Source of the DNA: SXVE01 sp036388895
Lineage (GTDB): Bacteria > Acidobacteriota > Blastocatellia > Pyrinomonadales > Pyrinomonadaceae
Length of the DNA: 64,000 nucleotides
Reading direction: 5' to 3'
Assembly: GCA_036388895.1 (NCBI GenBank)
Contig: DASVQY010000005.1
Location: 1 to 64,000, forward strand
Below are positions 43,263 through 52,175 of this stretch, piece after piece (the first letter of the stretch is position 1; each line of letters begins with the position of its first letter). Below the pieces are notes generated by a model. The model did not search any database and was not told the DNA's origin. It saw only the letters and a list, made by a program, of their open reading frames with translations. The translations under genes were made by a program, and so were the position numbers.

Positions 43263-43715
43263 ATGAATATAGCAGTAGCAGAAAATATAGTTGCCTTAAA
43301 TTGGGAACTGAAAAATCAAAAGAAAGTTAAGAATGAAAACATCATACCTCTAACAGAGAAACTTGAATATTGGTTTGAAAAATACCCGAAAGGATTTGCC
43401 AAGCATAGCGAACCCAGACTAGACCAAATGCATTTAGACGGTCTTAGCTGGACGGAGGAATTGTCAATAAGCAAATATCTCTTCAAGAAAGCATTCAAAG
43501 AGATTGGAGTCTGTTACTTATCCCCCGAGCAATTTGAACACACAGTGGATAAGTTTCAAGGTAGATTTTATTGTAGCGTCCTGCATCCCTTAAATAATCA
43601 GAGAACCTTCTATTACCGCAATCACAAGTTAATCGCGGCGGTAAGTAAGAAATGGTTTGATGGAATTGAACTGATGCTTAGCCTTAGCACTCAAAACGCT
43701 GGGCATAATCAATAA
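43263..43715 (+). CDS. Unknown element protein in the replication module
   Basis: 150 residues, basic. TAGGAG precedes the ATG. It has no recognised motif; aromatic-rich stretches (LEYWFEKYPKGFAKHSEPRLDQMHLDGLSWTEEL, GRFYCSVLHPLNNQRTFYYRNHKL) suggest a compact DNA- or RNA-binding fold. It is the first of three same-strand genes leading to the primase-polymerase, so a replication role is plausible, not shown. The structured leader upstream may control it. Confidence 0.6.
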   Translation: MNIAVAENIVALNWELKNQKKVKNENIIPLTEKLEYWFEKYPKGFAKHSEPRLDQMHLDGLSWTEELSISKYLFKKAFKEIGVCYLSPEQFEHTVDKFQGRFYCSVLHPLNNQRTFYYRNHKLIAAVSKKWFDGIELMLSLSTQNAGHNQ

Positions 43716-43787
43716 TATTTGAAGTATGAAGGGGTTTGGTTTTGATTCTAAACCCTCCTCAAAGTTTTAGGGAGGACGCTTAGACAA

Positions 43788-44510
43788 ATGCCGGAAAATG
43801 TAAATTTGAAACACGATGTGATTCTTGACGAATTGTTCAAAAAACTTGGTCTAAAGCCTAATCAGCGCCAGTTGATTAGAGCTTTTATCTCAGCTTCCAA
43901 AGGTGAAAAACAATTTGAAGTTTCCCGCGCTGAACTAGCTCAGATTCTTTTCGATGATAATTCGACCAAATTCAAGGCGAACAAAGAAAAGGTCGGCTAT
44001 TGGTTTGATGTTCTCCAAAAATGGCAAGAGACGAATGGTTTGGTGCTTATTAAGATGATAGAAAGGGGTTACAGAGAAGAAACGGCAAACGGCAGGTTTG
44101 CTTTCCACAAACCCAAATACGAGTTTACAGTGTTAAGCGAAATCGCGGACTTGCTCAATTCAAAACAGGAAAATTTGGAAGCAAATTTGGAAAGCGCTGT
44201 TCTAAGATTAAAACAGCAATATAAACCATCTGAAAAGCCCAAACAATATCATCCTAGACATTTAAGGAAGAAGGCGACAAAGACAATTTTTACGCTGTTA
44301 AAAAGCATTTTCGACTATTCGATTCAGGTTGAAGAGAATCCAGTTGAATCGTGTCAGGATGTTTTGAATGACGCTTGGGAAAAACTAAATGAAATGGAGA
44401 AAGAATGGAGCGAGCAGCGAAACCGACAAAAACGAATCTCTGAATTCGAAGCTCTGCTCGATGAAAACAATGCTGATGAAGATGAAGGAGGATTACCGCT
44501 GAAAGGGTAA
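43788..44510 (+). CDS. Unknown element protein, possible replication accessory
   Basis: 240 residues. AGGGAGGACG precedes the ATG. The N-terminal 90 residues could be a winged-helix (LRKLGLKPNQRQLIRAFISASKGEKQFEVSRAELAQILF-like, DELFKKLGLKPNQRQLIRAF here). The C-terminal half is strongly charged and helical (LNEMEKEWSEQRNRQKRISEFEALLDENNADEDEGG), likely a coiled coil with an acidic tail. It is placed directly before the prim-pol gene. Not recognised by family. Confidence 0.6.
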   Translation: MPENVNLKHDVILDELFKKLGLKPNQRQLIRAFISASKGEKQFEVSRAELAQILFDDNSTKFKANKEKVGYWFDVLQKWQETNGLVLIKMIERGYREETANGRFAFHKPKYEFTVLSEIADLLNSKQENLEANLESAVLRLKQQYKPSEKPKQYHPRHLRKKATKTIFTLLKSIFDYSIQVEENPVESCQDVLNDAWEKLNEMEKEWSEQRNRQKRISEFEALLDENNADEDEGGLPLKG

Positions 44511-44618
44511 CTTCTGATTTACACCGGACAGAAAATTACCCTCTTATAACTACAAGTATCCCTATATGTTTCAAAGCAATGGTTTATATGAGGTTGTCGA
44601 AAGCAGAGTAATCAAATT

Positions 44619-45578
44619 ATGAATATACCAGTAAAACGTCTGATTATAACTCCAAACCCAGATTTGATTTTAGGCAAAGTCTATCTGAATCCTAAACAAG
44701 CTGAGATTTTCTCTGAAAACAAGCTGCTAAATGCTGCTTTGTTCTATGCAAAACTAGGTTTGCCAGTATTTCCTCTGCATAACTTTGCTTTGGAAAGTAG
44801 AGTAAATCGATGTTCCTGCCGGGATTGGAAAGAGTGTAATAAACCAGCAAAACATCCCCGAACAAGATTTGGACACAAAGAAGCGACAACTAGTGAAAAG
44901 AAAATCAGAGACTGGTGGGCTAAACACCCAAATTCAAATATTGGTTTGTTGACGGGAGTTCAAACAGGGCTTTTAGTGCTTGATGTGGACTGGAAACATG
45001 GTGGTGAGCAGTCTTTAGAGTATATGCAAGAAGATTACAAGACTCTTTTGAAACATAAATACTCGCCTTTACCTGCAACCTTGACAACCACTACAGGTTC
45101 AGGCGGAAGGCATTTGTATTTCAAGTTTCCCGCCGACCTAAGAGATATTTCAGGTTCAGCATCAGACATAGGAGAAGGCTTGGATATTAGAGCAAATGAG
45201 AATTACATTATCGTGCCGCCAAGCAAACATGAAAGCGGTAAAGAATATTCTTGGTTTGGAGTAAACACCCCAATTGATGATGCGCCGGATTGGTTAATTT
45301 ATGAGGTTATAAAATCTAGCGAACCGAAATTAAAAATAAATAAGCCAGTTGTTACTAATACTTCAAAAACACCTGTTAGTGAAAGAATACCAGAGGGCAA
45401 ACGCTATGATTATCTATTTAGGCAAGTTTGCGGATTGGTAAATAGTTACTCAGATAAAGAGGTATTAAATCAGGCTGTAAAGATAAATGACAATAGTTTT
45501 GAAACTCCTTTACCTGATAAGGAGGTTAATAGACTTGTAAATGATGTTTGTAAGCGATATGGAAATTCTGCACGATAA
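44619..45578 (+). CDS. Primase-polymerase (bifunctional DNA primase/polymerase N-terminal domain)
   Basis: 319 residues. The Prim-Pol domain (about 25-220) shows LLNAALFYAKLGLPVFPLH, a Cys-rich insertion (CSCRDWKECNKPAKHP), TGLLVLDVDWKHGG with the catalytic DxD, TGSGGRHLYFKFP and GLDIRANENYIIVPPS. A primase C-terminal-like helical segment follows (ERIPEGKRYDYLFRQVCGLVNSYSD...KEVNRLVNDVCKRYG). Such proteins initiate replication of plasmids, integrative elements and some phages. No helicase domain is fused. This is the best evidence that the element replicates on its own after excision. Confidence 0.87.
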   Translation: MNIPVKRLIITPNPDLILGKVYLNPKQAEIFSENKLLNAALFYAKLGLPVFPLHNFALESRVNRCSCRDWKECNKPAKHPRTRFGHKEATTSEKKIRDWWAKHPNSNIGLLTGVQTGLLVLDVDWKHGGEQSLEYMQEDYKTLLKHKYSPLPATLTTTTGSGGRHLYFKFPADLRDISGSASDIGEGLDIRANENYIIVPPSKHESGKEYSWFGVNTPIDDAPDWLIYEVIKSSEPKLKINKPVVTNTSKTPVSERIPEGKRYDYLFRQVCGLVNSYSDKEVLNQAVKINDNSFETPLPDKEVNRLVNDVCKRYGNSAR

Positions 45579-45863
45579 ATGAATAGTCGGGTTGGCGTAT
45601 TGCCGATTTAGAATTAGATTTAGAAGATTTGTCAGCAGCTTGATTATGAGGTTTTCCCAATCAGTTAGGGGATTCGATACAGTGAAATGCAGCACCGAAG
45701 AGCTAAAATGTGCAGGATGCTCCCATCCGCCTCATCTATACGCATGCTCCTGCAAACCTCTTACTTCGAGACAGCGTAAATATTTTAATGGAGGATTATT
45801 GATTAAGTATTCACCTGGTTACAGTCGTCATCCAATTTTACGCTTGTCTAAGGTAATATAAAA
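45579..45863. other. Gap between prim-pol and the STAND gene
   Basis: 285 bp between convergent genes. An open frame exists on the plus strand, but its composition and lack of a ribosome site argue against it. No hairpin terminator was found. Possible origin region; no iterons seen. Confidence 0.3.
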
Positions 45864-48800
45864 TCATTTGGGATTTACTATATTTGATAATTTTGACCAT
45901 TCCCCACCAATTATTTCGTCTCTGCTAAGCCACCGTGTTTCACTTAAAAAGTCATTCAAATGAGGATGTAATAAATCGAAAAGCGTCATGTTTCGTATAG
46001 TATTCCGCTTGTTAGCGTAAGAAATTGCACGCCTAAAATTCCTTAATACACTTTTAATGCTCCTTTTGGCTTGTTCCAACTTCTTATTTTTTAGGAAGTC
46101 ATTCACTTCTTCTTCAGCATTATTTAATTTCTCTAACAAAAGGTTTATGCTGGATGCGGTTCGCTCTTTTAAGTAAAACAGTTCATCATCCTTAATAAAT
46201 GTTTTAGAAACCAAGTGAGCATAAAGCAATGCTGGAAAGTTTTGGTTAATCGTGGAAAAAATAATCTCTTCATTATTTAATCGTATTAACTTATCAACGT
46301 TTTTTCCCAATTTATTTACAATATCTATTGTTTTTTCAAGATTTTCAGCTAGCTTATCTAAGGTATCTGGCTCGTTATAATAGCGTAAGGACATTGAGCA
46401 TAATTCAATTATATAAGAAGTTGCATTGCAGATGTGCATTGTATGAGATTCCGATAGGGCTGCTTGAAAAGCTCTTTGATAAAGGTACATACCATTTTCG
46501 AAGGCTGTTAAAAATTCATTCCACTTTAATTTATTGTTACGGCAGAAATGTCTATAGATAGAACCCTGAGTAAGTACTATTTTAATTCTTTGCCTAGCCC
46601 TAGTTCGTGGGGCGTTTTCGACATAGCTGAGAACAGGAAGATAATCTAAAACACTTGAAAATTCTGTCCACGATTTACGAAACTCTTGTGCCCTTGAGTA
46701 ATTATAAAGTGCATCACAAATGACCTGAATATTTTCTATCCGAAGACCGTCAGTAATATACTCACGGGAATATGCTTCGATAAGCGGATAAGCCTTTTCC
46801 TCACTCATCCCAATTTCTTTTCTAAATGTCGTTTTATTTAGAAATTCCAAGATTGTGTAAACCGCCAAAGCTCTCGCCGATGAATTCACCTTAAAATTTT
46901 CTGGCAAATTCTTCAGCAGAAGCCACACCACTTTATTGCGTTCGCTACTATGAAAAGCATAAATAATTGAGACTAGCTTTATCGCACGTAAGTCATCATC
47001 CTTACATTTTGAGGCTTCCTTTAGCCAATTTATGTAATCAAACCCATCCTCTATTTTCTTTACTACATAAGACCGACCCTGTACGTACTCGTAAACAAAA
47101 CACTGGAGTTCATCCTTAGGGTCTGGACGACTAAATTCTTCAGTGAAATCTTCAATTTCACTCTCTGCTTTCCTTCTCATTTGGTTTAAAAATCGAAGAG
47201 CTTTCAACAAATAGGCTTGACTATTGTTTGGGGCTTCCCATCCAGTAGAATCAATCCAGTCTAATACTTGTCGTAAAGATGTAAATCTGAAAGCAGACCG
47301 AAAATATGGCTCAAGGTCACCTGTATTTAACGCAAATGTTATAAAATCAAGAGTGTCTGTGTTCTGAGAGTTGCTAAATAAAATATCTTGTAAATCATTG
47401 AAAAACTTATTCTGTTTTTCTTCAGTTATGGAGTGCATCTCAGTTTCGACTATCTTGGGGTCAATATGATTAACAATAATTAATGAAGCATCAGAAGGTA
47501 AAATTTCATCTAGTAGTCCTACGAAAAGTCCCTTTTCAAACCTAGTAATATTAGCTAATTGATATTCTTCTAGTTTTTTCAGTAGGGATTCGGTAGCATG
47601 CCTAATTTGACTTTCTAACAAATCACGACAAAACACTTTTGCAGCCTCATTAAAATGTTTAGCCGTTACCCCTAAAGGGGCTTTTGAAATCATCAAACAT
47701 AAGGCTGGTAATATTCGTTTTTCATCTATTGTTAATTGCCGACTAAACCAACCTATTTCTCCAACATTTCCGCCATAACTTGGATTCTGAGATTGCCATA
47801 GCTGAATAGCCCGCTCGGGATTTCCCCTTGCTCTGTCAATAACTTCCTCCGGATTTTTAAACGCCCCACCTGATTCAACTTTATCGAGTATTCGACTAAG
47901 GCTTACATTATCTAAAGCACCTATGAAATGAGTAAAAGACCGTAGGCTTGTTATAGGTGATTGTGACTCGATTAGCCAACGTGATTGTTCCGGGCTTCTT
48001 GAATCGATTTTCGACTGAACAATCTGAAAGAATCTACTCAGACTATTTCCCGATATAGCATCGTAACCTCTTATCCAAAATAGATAGGGTGTATCCAGAA
48101 GCCTTTGGATATATGATTCCTCTCCTAACCCTTCTAGCCTGCCGCCCACGAGATTTGACCAGATTCTGTTACATACTTCGACAACGGAGTCACATCTCTG
48201 TAAACTTACTTCAAGAACTAAGTCCTTTTTTACATTTATAATTTCTGTTGCTAGGGTTGATTTCCCAATGCCAGGAGTTCCGACTAATTCGACAATCCTT
48301 TTTTCTTCAAGTTCCTTTGTGAGTTTATTTAACAAATTTAGTCTGAGATTAGGAATAAAATGTTCGACTGGTTGAATATTTAACTCGTCAGTTATTGCCT
48401 CAAGATATGATTTTAGCTGCGAGAAGTTTTCAAATGACTTAAGTTCACCTTTACTTTTTTTAATTTGCTGAAAAATAAATTCTTGTAAAGGTTGGGATTG
48501 GAAACTCGCAATAACTGTGTGTTTTCTTAGTTTTTCATCTAGTGCTTCTGGCAAATAACAGGGACGGTCTCCAATTTTCTGTCCTTTCAAGCGGGGATTG
48601 GCTCCAGTTACCCAAACCTGATGAGTTGAGAAGTTGTCCACAAGCCGTTGATTTACAATGTTTACGTCATTTGGCTGCATTCCGTAAAACAACAAAAACT
48701 GATATAAAGGTTTATTTCTTTTGTTTTGTCTTACTAATTGAGCAAACGATTTAACCTGCCATAATAAGTCAGTAATCCATTTATCTTGAGCTTCAATTTG

Positions 48801-49106
48801 TTCAACACAATTATTTAATGTCTTTAAATCTAATCTGTTTTCAGTTCGGTAACCTTTTAATTCACATAAAGCTATTTTATGTGAAAAAGCAATTAACAAA
48901 TCAATTTGATTATGAGGACTGGTAAAATTTAGCCCTTGCGGAATAGAAACCTCAATAAAGATGTAACATTCTCCCCAATAAGGCTCGTTTCTTATTGCCC
49001 AAGCTTCAATTTCAGGGAACATTGCTTTTCCATTTTCATTATCAATTAGCCATCCTTTTGCTTCGTGTAAATTTCTATTTTTGCTAGCACTTATATATAT
49101 TTTCAT
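45864..49106 (-). CDS. NERD nuclease-STAND NTPase, probable antiviral protein
   Basis: 1080 residues, one-gene unit. Residues 1-130 are a NERD-type PD-(D/E)xK nuclease: Asp69 in HNQIDLLIAF and Glu82-x-Lys84 in ALCELKGY, followed by the helix LLWQVKSFAQLV. Residues 270-460 form a STAND NTPase with Walker A GTPGIGKST (276-284), a Walker B-like strand YLFWIRGYDAI and a winged-helix region. The remaining 600 residues are helical-repeat-like, the expected sensor. This order (nuclease, STAND, repeat sensor) is that of Avs-type antiviral STAND proteins, which cut DNA after sensing a phage protein. NERD as effector and the identity with any described Avs class are not verified. An Asp/Glu-K nuclease pair looks intact. 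Confidence 0.8.
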   Translation of the reverse strand: MKIYISASKNRNLHEAKGWLIDNENGKAMFPEIEAWAIRNEPYWGECYIFIEVSIPQGLNFTSPHNQIDLLIAFSHKIALCELKGYRTENRLDLKTLNNCVEQIEAQDKWITDLLWQVKSFAQLVRQNKRNKPLYQFLLFYGMQPNDVNIVNQRLVDNFSTHQVWVTGANPRLKGQKIGDRPCYLPEALDEKLRKHTVIASFQSQPLQEFIFQQIKKSKGELKSFENFSQLKSYLEAITDELNIQPVEHFIPNLRLNLLNKLTKELEEKRIVELVGTPGIGKSTLATEIINVKKDLVLEVSLQRCDSVVEVCNRIWSNLVGGRLEGLGEESYIQRLLDTPYLFWIRGYDAISGNSLSRFFQIVQSKIDSRSPEQSRWLIESQSPITSLRSFTHFIGALDNVSLSRILDKVESGGAFKNPEEVIDRARGNPERAIQLWQSQNPSYGGNVGEIGWFSRQLTIDEKRILPALCLMISKAPLGVTAKHFNEAAKVFCRDLLESQIRHATESLLKKLEEYQLANITRFEKGLFVGLLDEILPSDASLIIVNHIDPKIVETEMHSITEEKQNKFFNDLQDILFSNSQNTDTLDFITFALNTGDLEPYFRSAFRFTSLRQVLDWIDSTGWEAPNNSQAYLLKALRFLNQMRRKAESEIEDFTEEFSRPDPKDELQCFVYEYVQGRSYVVKKIEDGFDYINWLKEASKCKDDDLRAIKLVSIIYAFHSSERNKVVWLLLKNLPENFKVNSSARALAVYTILEFLNKTTFRKEIGMSEEKAYPLIEAYSREYITDGLRIENIQVICDALYNYSRAQEFRKSWTEFSSVLDYLPVLSYVENAPRTRARQRIKIVLTQGSIYRHFCRNNKLKWNEFLTAFENGMYLYQRAFQAALSESHTMHICNATSYIIELCSMSLRYYNEPDTLDKLAENLEKTIDIVNKLGKNVDKLIRLNNEEIIFSTINQNFPALLYAHLVSKTFIKDDELFYLKERTASSINLLLEKLNNAEEEVNDFLKNKKLEQAKRSIKSVLRNFRRAISYANKRNTIRNMTLFDLLHPHLNDFLSETRWLSRDEIIGGEWSKLSNIVNPK

Positions 49107-49595
49107 AGCACAAAGATGAAAAACAAAAACGACGCCACTCGAAATCCATACAAAGAGTTTTTTTCTTTTATAACCCTATACTTAAAGGTTGATAAAAAGA
49201 CATTAGCAGCCGAGAATATTGGCTTTTATAAAAACTCTTTGGTCTTTAAGTTCTTAAAAACTTAAAAGAATTTCACCCTTTCGGATTCGATTGTCGTCGG
49301 TTTTATTAACTTGAGAGTTAAATTTTTAGTCGAATTTAATTTATTTCTAAACCACTGTCAATAAATTCAAGAAAAATTGAAAGAATTTTTTGTAGAAGTC
49401 GCGGAAAAAGAATTACGAAGCAGAACCCTAGAGTAGGCAACTTTGAAGGATGCTCCCCGCCCAAGAACTAAGTTTATTTTCTGATTTACCGGTCAATTTT
49501 ACCGTAAATTAACAAAACCAGATGAGGGAATGGTCAAAATCATCTAAATTGGATTTATATAGATTCTTTCAAAAATTCGCCGCATTAGCTTTGGG

Positions 49596-49955
49596 CTTTT
49601 ATTCGTAAGTCTAGATGATTGACAAAATCTCAAATTTTAGGCATGCCTACCCCCCTTACTCTTTCTCAATAACTCAGATTCTTTGGGCAGAACAGTTTTT
49701 CGATTGATATGCGGCTTATACAAAAAAAAGTCAGACTTTAGAAATGTAAATTTGTATAAGATTAGGCTTACGGCATTTTGCAGTAAGCCTAATAATTACC
49801 GTGTTTGAGGAAATTTCGTTGAAATTAAAGACTACTAACACTATTTGGATGATTTCAGGAGGTAATAGCTGACTTTCGGCAGTCATCAATAATTTTTTTA
49901 GGATTTTCCGCCTCATATTATTCTCAGGATTTAGCAGCTTTGGAGTAGCCAAAGA
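49596..49955. repeat. Long diverged direct repeat, copy 1
   Basis: About 360 bp matching 52621-52990 at clearly above-chance level. Shared blocks include TTGACAAAATCTCAAATTTT, GCGGCTTATACAAAAAAAA, AATTTCGTTGAAATTAAA, TTGGATGATTTCAGGA and CATCAATAATTTTTTTA. Inside, TTATACAAA / TTTGTATAA form an inverted pair, and ATTAGGCTTAC (49763-49773) pairs with GTAAGCCTAAT (49785-49795). The two copies bracket the genes at 50190-52175. Confidence 0.8.
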
Positions 49956-50026
49956 TTAGCATATTGGTCTTTCAATTCTTCGAGAGTCATAATATTAAGG
50001 CTATCGTTTTATAACATAAAAGAGGA

Positions 50027-50059
50027 TAGTTGTTTCACCCTCACGTCCATTGATTTGTT
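50027..50059. repeat. 33-bp direct repeat left of the 349-residue gene
   Basis: Differs from 51369-51401 at three positions, all transitions. Shared core CCATTGATTTGTT preceded by CCCTCACG. Together the copies flank exactly one gene (50190-51239). Confidence 0.85.
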
Positions 50060-50189
50060 AGTTTGCGCCTTTCTCCACCACATTGTCTAAATTGATATTA
50101 CTTCACTCCAATTTCCGTGCGAAGTTGATTAAAGTAATTTAAAAAGCGTGGTATAACTTACTCAAATAAAGGAGTATTACATAATTGCA

Positions 50190-51239
50190 ATGAAAAAAGT
50201 TTTAATTCTTACTATTATTCTTTTAGGTTCTATACATCATTGTTTAGCACAAAGAGTGCCAATTCTAACCTATGATGATTCTGGCGAACAAATTATAAGC
50301 GCATTTTATCTTGATAACGGAGGGGATTGCGGCGACGTAGAGAAACCAATTACTGCCAAAGTTATAAGTGCTTCTAGCCCCGAAAATGGAATTGACATTA
50401 AATTAGGCGGGGCTGGAGTAGCAAATTTCGTAAAGGATTTTGGTGACGTTGTAAAAATAACAGGTTATTGGGAGTTATTTCCCGAACACATAAGAGAGAA
50501 TCTAAAGACTTATTTGTTGCGAAAAGGAAGCTTGGTAAAAGTGTGGGCTGCGGGTTGTGAAGGCGCAACCGTTGTTTTTCATATCGCTACAGTAACGCAA
50601 CCAGCCAAACAAGTTGTTGTTCCTTCCGTTGAAGAATCAATCTTACTAATGAATAAAGGCGAAGCTATCGTCCGTATTAAAGAATTAGAGGGACAGATAA
50701 AAAATAAGATAAAACAGGTCAAGTTAGATTTTGACCGTGAAATCGCGCCTAATATTTCAACAGGAGAAAAAGGAGAATTTGAAACAACAGTAGAATATCA
50801 GGCTCGTCTAACTAAACTTGCTAGCTTGCGCCAAGCAAATAAGTCTCAGTTTTGGAAAAAAATATATGCTGAAACAAATTCGCTTGTAAATGAATATTTA
50901 AAGTTGGTATCTAGTTTTTATGCTTCTCCAGTTAAAGTTCAATTGGGAAAATATGATGCTGACAAGGAAAGATTCGCAGTTCAGACGCCAATACACAACG
51001 GTTTCATACAGATTTATGTTCCAAGACGAATAGCACCTTTAATGAAACAGAAATTCGCTGAGGCAAAAGCCTTTATTGATTTTCAAGTTTATTTTCAAGA
51101 AAACGAATGTAAATGGTTTGCTTCGCCAGAAAGATTGCGAGTTATATTTAACAATGAAACATTTTTTGATGTATGGGATGACCCTTACGACGAAGGTTTC
51201 GCTGACAAACTTCTTGATAAATATTCAACTTGTAACTAA
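50190..51239 (+). CDS. Secreted protein of unknown function
   Basis: 349 residues with AAAGGAG upstream and a signal peptide (LILTIILLGSIHHCLAQ). The mature N-terminus has two cysteines in DNGGDCGDVEKP and AAGCEGATVV. The centre is a charged helix (IVRIKELEGQIKNKIKQVKLDFDREI) and the C-terminus is rich in aromatic residues, with Cys in ENECKWF. No family recognised. It is flanked by 33-bp direct repeats, which suggests that it arrived as a unit. Confidence 0.65.
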   Translation: MKKVLILTIILLGSIHHCLAQRVPILTYDDSGEQIISAFYLDNGGDCGDVEKPITAKVISASSPENGIDIKLGGAGVANFVKDFGDVVKITGYWELFPEHIRENLKTYLLRKGSLVKVWAAGCEGATVVFHIATVTQPAKQVVVPSVEESILLMNKGEAIVRIKELEGQIKNKIKQVKLDFDREIAPNISTGEKGEFETTVEYQARLTKLASLRQANKSQFWKKIYAETNSLVNEYLKLVSSFYASPVKVQLGKYDADKERFAVQTPIHNGFIQIYVPRRIAPLMKQKFAEAKAFIDFQVYFQENECKWFASPERLRVIFNNETFFDVWDDPYDEGFADKLLDKYSTCN

Positions 51240-51368
51240 AAAGATAATAAAAACAGTTTATCGCTTCGCACCTTCGCTCATTACACGAAGTAATCTAACG
51301 ATTGAGATGACATGAGCGAAAACGGCAACCACACAAGCTAAGGGCAGAAGGACAATCTAATAAGAAAG

Positions 51369-51401
51369 TAGCTGTTTCGCCCTCACGCCCATTGATTTGT
51401 T
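51369..51401. repeat. 33-bp direct repeat right of the 349-residue gene
   Basis: Second copy of the 50027-50059 repeat with three transitions. It lies 129 bases past the stop codon of the gene it brackets. Confidence 0.85.
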
Positions 51402-51443
51402 CGGCTCGGCTTTATTTTCAAAATGCCTATGTCAAACCAATGG

Positions 51444-52175
51444 CTAGAACCTGATTCCCAACAAGCCTTGTGTGCTTGCTCCAGTCGCTCTAGCTCCAAT
51501 CACGAATTTCTTGTAGCTAAAAGAGGCGATTCCCCCGTAATTGACTGAAAAGGTTCTCGACGGAGGTTCGTCGGCGTAACACGCATAGCCCAAGAACGAA
51601 GATGGGCAATCAACGGTTTTTTCCCGCGCTCCAACTAAGCCTGCGACGTCGAAGCGTACACTGTCGTTTTTGGCAACGTTAACTCCAACGATGCCGTTGA
51701 ACGAAACGGCTCCCCTTGTGCTGTATGAACCGTAAGTGCCGTCCAACATAGTACCTTCGTAACTAATATCCGCGCCCCCAATAAGTCTGCTTTTGTTTGA
51801 GACGCGGAGGTAACCGAACGTAAATGCGAGATTGTTTTCGCTGAAGTCGCCGAAACTCGAGCTAAGATTGTCGAAGTTATTGCCTTTTCTCGAAACCCCG
51901 CCGCCGAAGTAGACAATGTTTTTTCCGGGTTCAGAGGTTGTTTGTTGTTGGCTGGAGTTGGCAGGGTCACTGTTTTTTGAAGACTCTGCGCTAGGGGAAA
52001 TTTTGCTTTCGCTGCCTTCAGGGTTTTTATTGCCTGAGATGGCAGAGTCACTGATTTTTGAAGACTCCACATTGGGAAGAATTTTGTTTTCGCCGCCCTC
52101 TTGTGCAAAAGCAGACGAAGTTGTAACCGCGATGGCGAAAATAAACACCAATCGCATCAGATTGTTTTTAATCAT
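51444..52175 (-). CDS. Secreted outer-membrane-type beta-barrel protein with Ser-rich repeats
   Basis: 243 residues. A signal peptide ends SSAFAQ. Residues 25-85 hold two-and-a-half copies of a Ser/Asn/Glu unit (KILPNVESSKISDSA, then KISPSAESSKNSDPA), visible at DNA level as a degenerate tandem repeat of about 72 bp. The C-terminal 150 residues alternate hydrophobic and polar with aromatics and Gly (GGVSRKGNNF..., GLVGAREKTVDCPSS) and end QGLLGIRF. The closing Phe is typical of small outer-membrane barrels. Function unknown. Confidence 0.65.
   Translation of the reverse strand: MIKNNLMRLVFIFAIAVTTSSAFAQEGGENKILPNVESSKISDSAISGNKNPEGSESKISPSAESSKNSDPANSSQQQTTSEPGKNIVYFGGGVSRKGNNFDNLSSSFGDFSENNLAFTFGYLRVSNKSRLIGGADISYEGTMLDGTYGSYSTRGAVSFNGIVGVNVAKNDSVRFDVAGLVGAREKTVDCPSSFLGYACYADEPPSRTFSVNYGGIASFSYKKFVIGARATGASTQGLLGIRF

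Larger units (their letters stand above)
49107..50189. other. Long gap right of the STAND gene
   Basis: 1083 bp, strongly AT-rich. The first 490 bases show nothing clear beyond the STAND promoter region. Then come the long direct repeat (49596-49955) and the 33-bp repeat (50027-50059), described separately. A 73-codon minus frame inside the long repeat (49952-49731) is not conserved as a frame in the second copy. Confidence 0.4.

Noticed and set aside
45592..45861. 89-codon plus-strand open frame after prim-pol
   Set aside because: No ribosome site, unusual composition rich in Arg, Phe and Cys, and it lies between convergent genes. Treated as non-coding.
49731..49952. 73-codon minus-strand frame inside long repeat copy 1
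   Set aside because: The second repeat copy has indels that break the same frame, so the conservation is of DNA, not of a protein.
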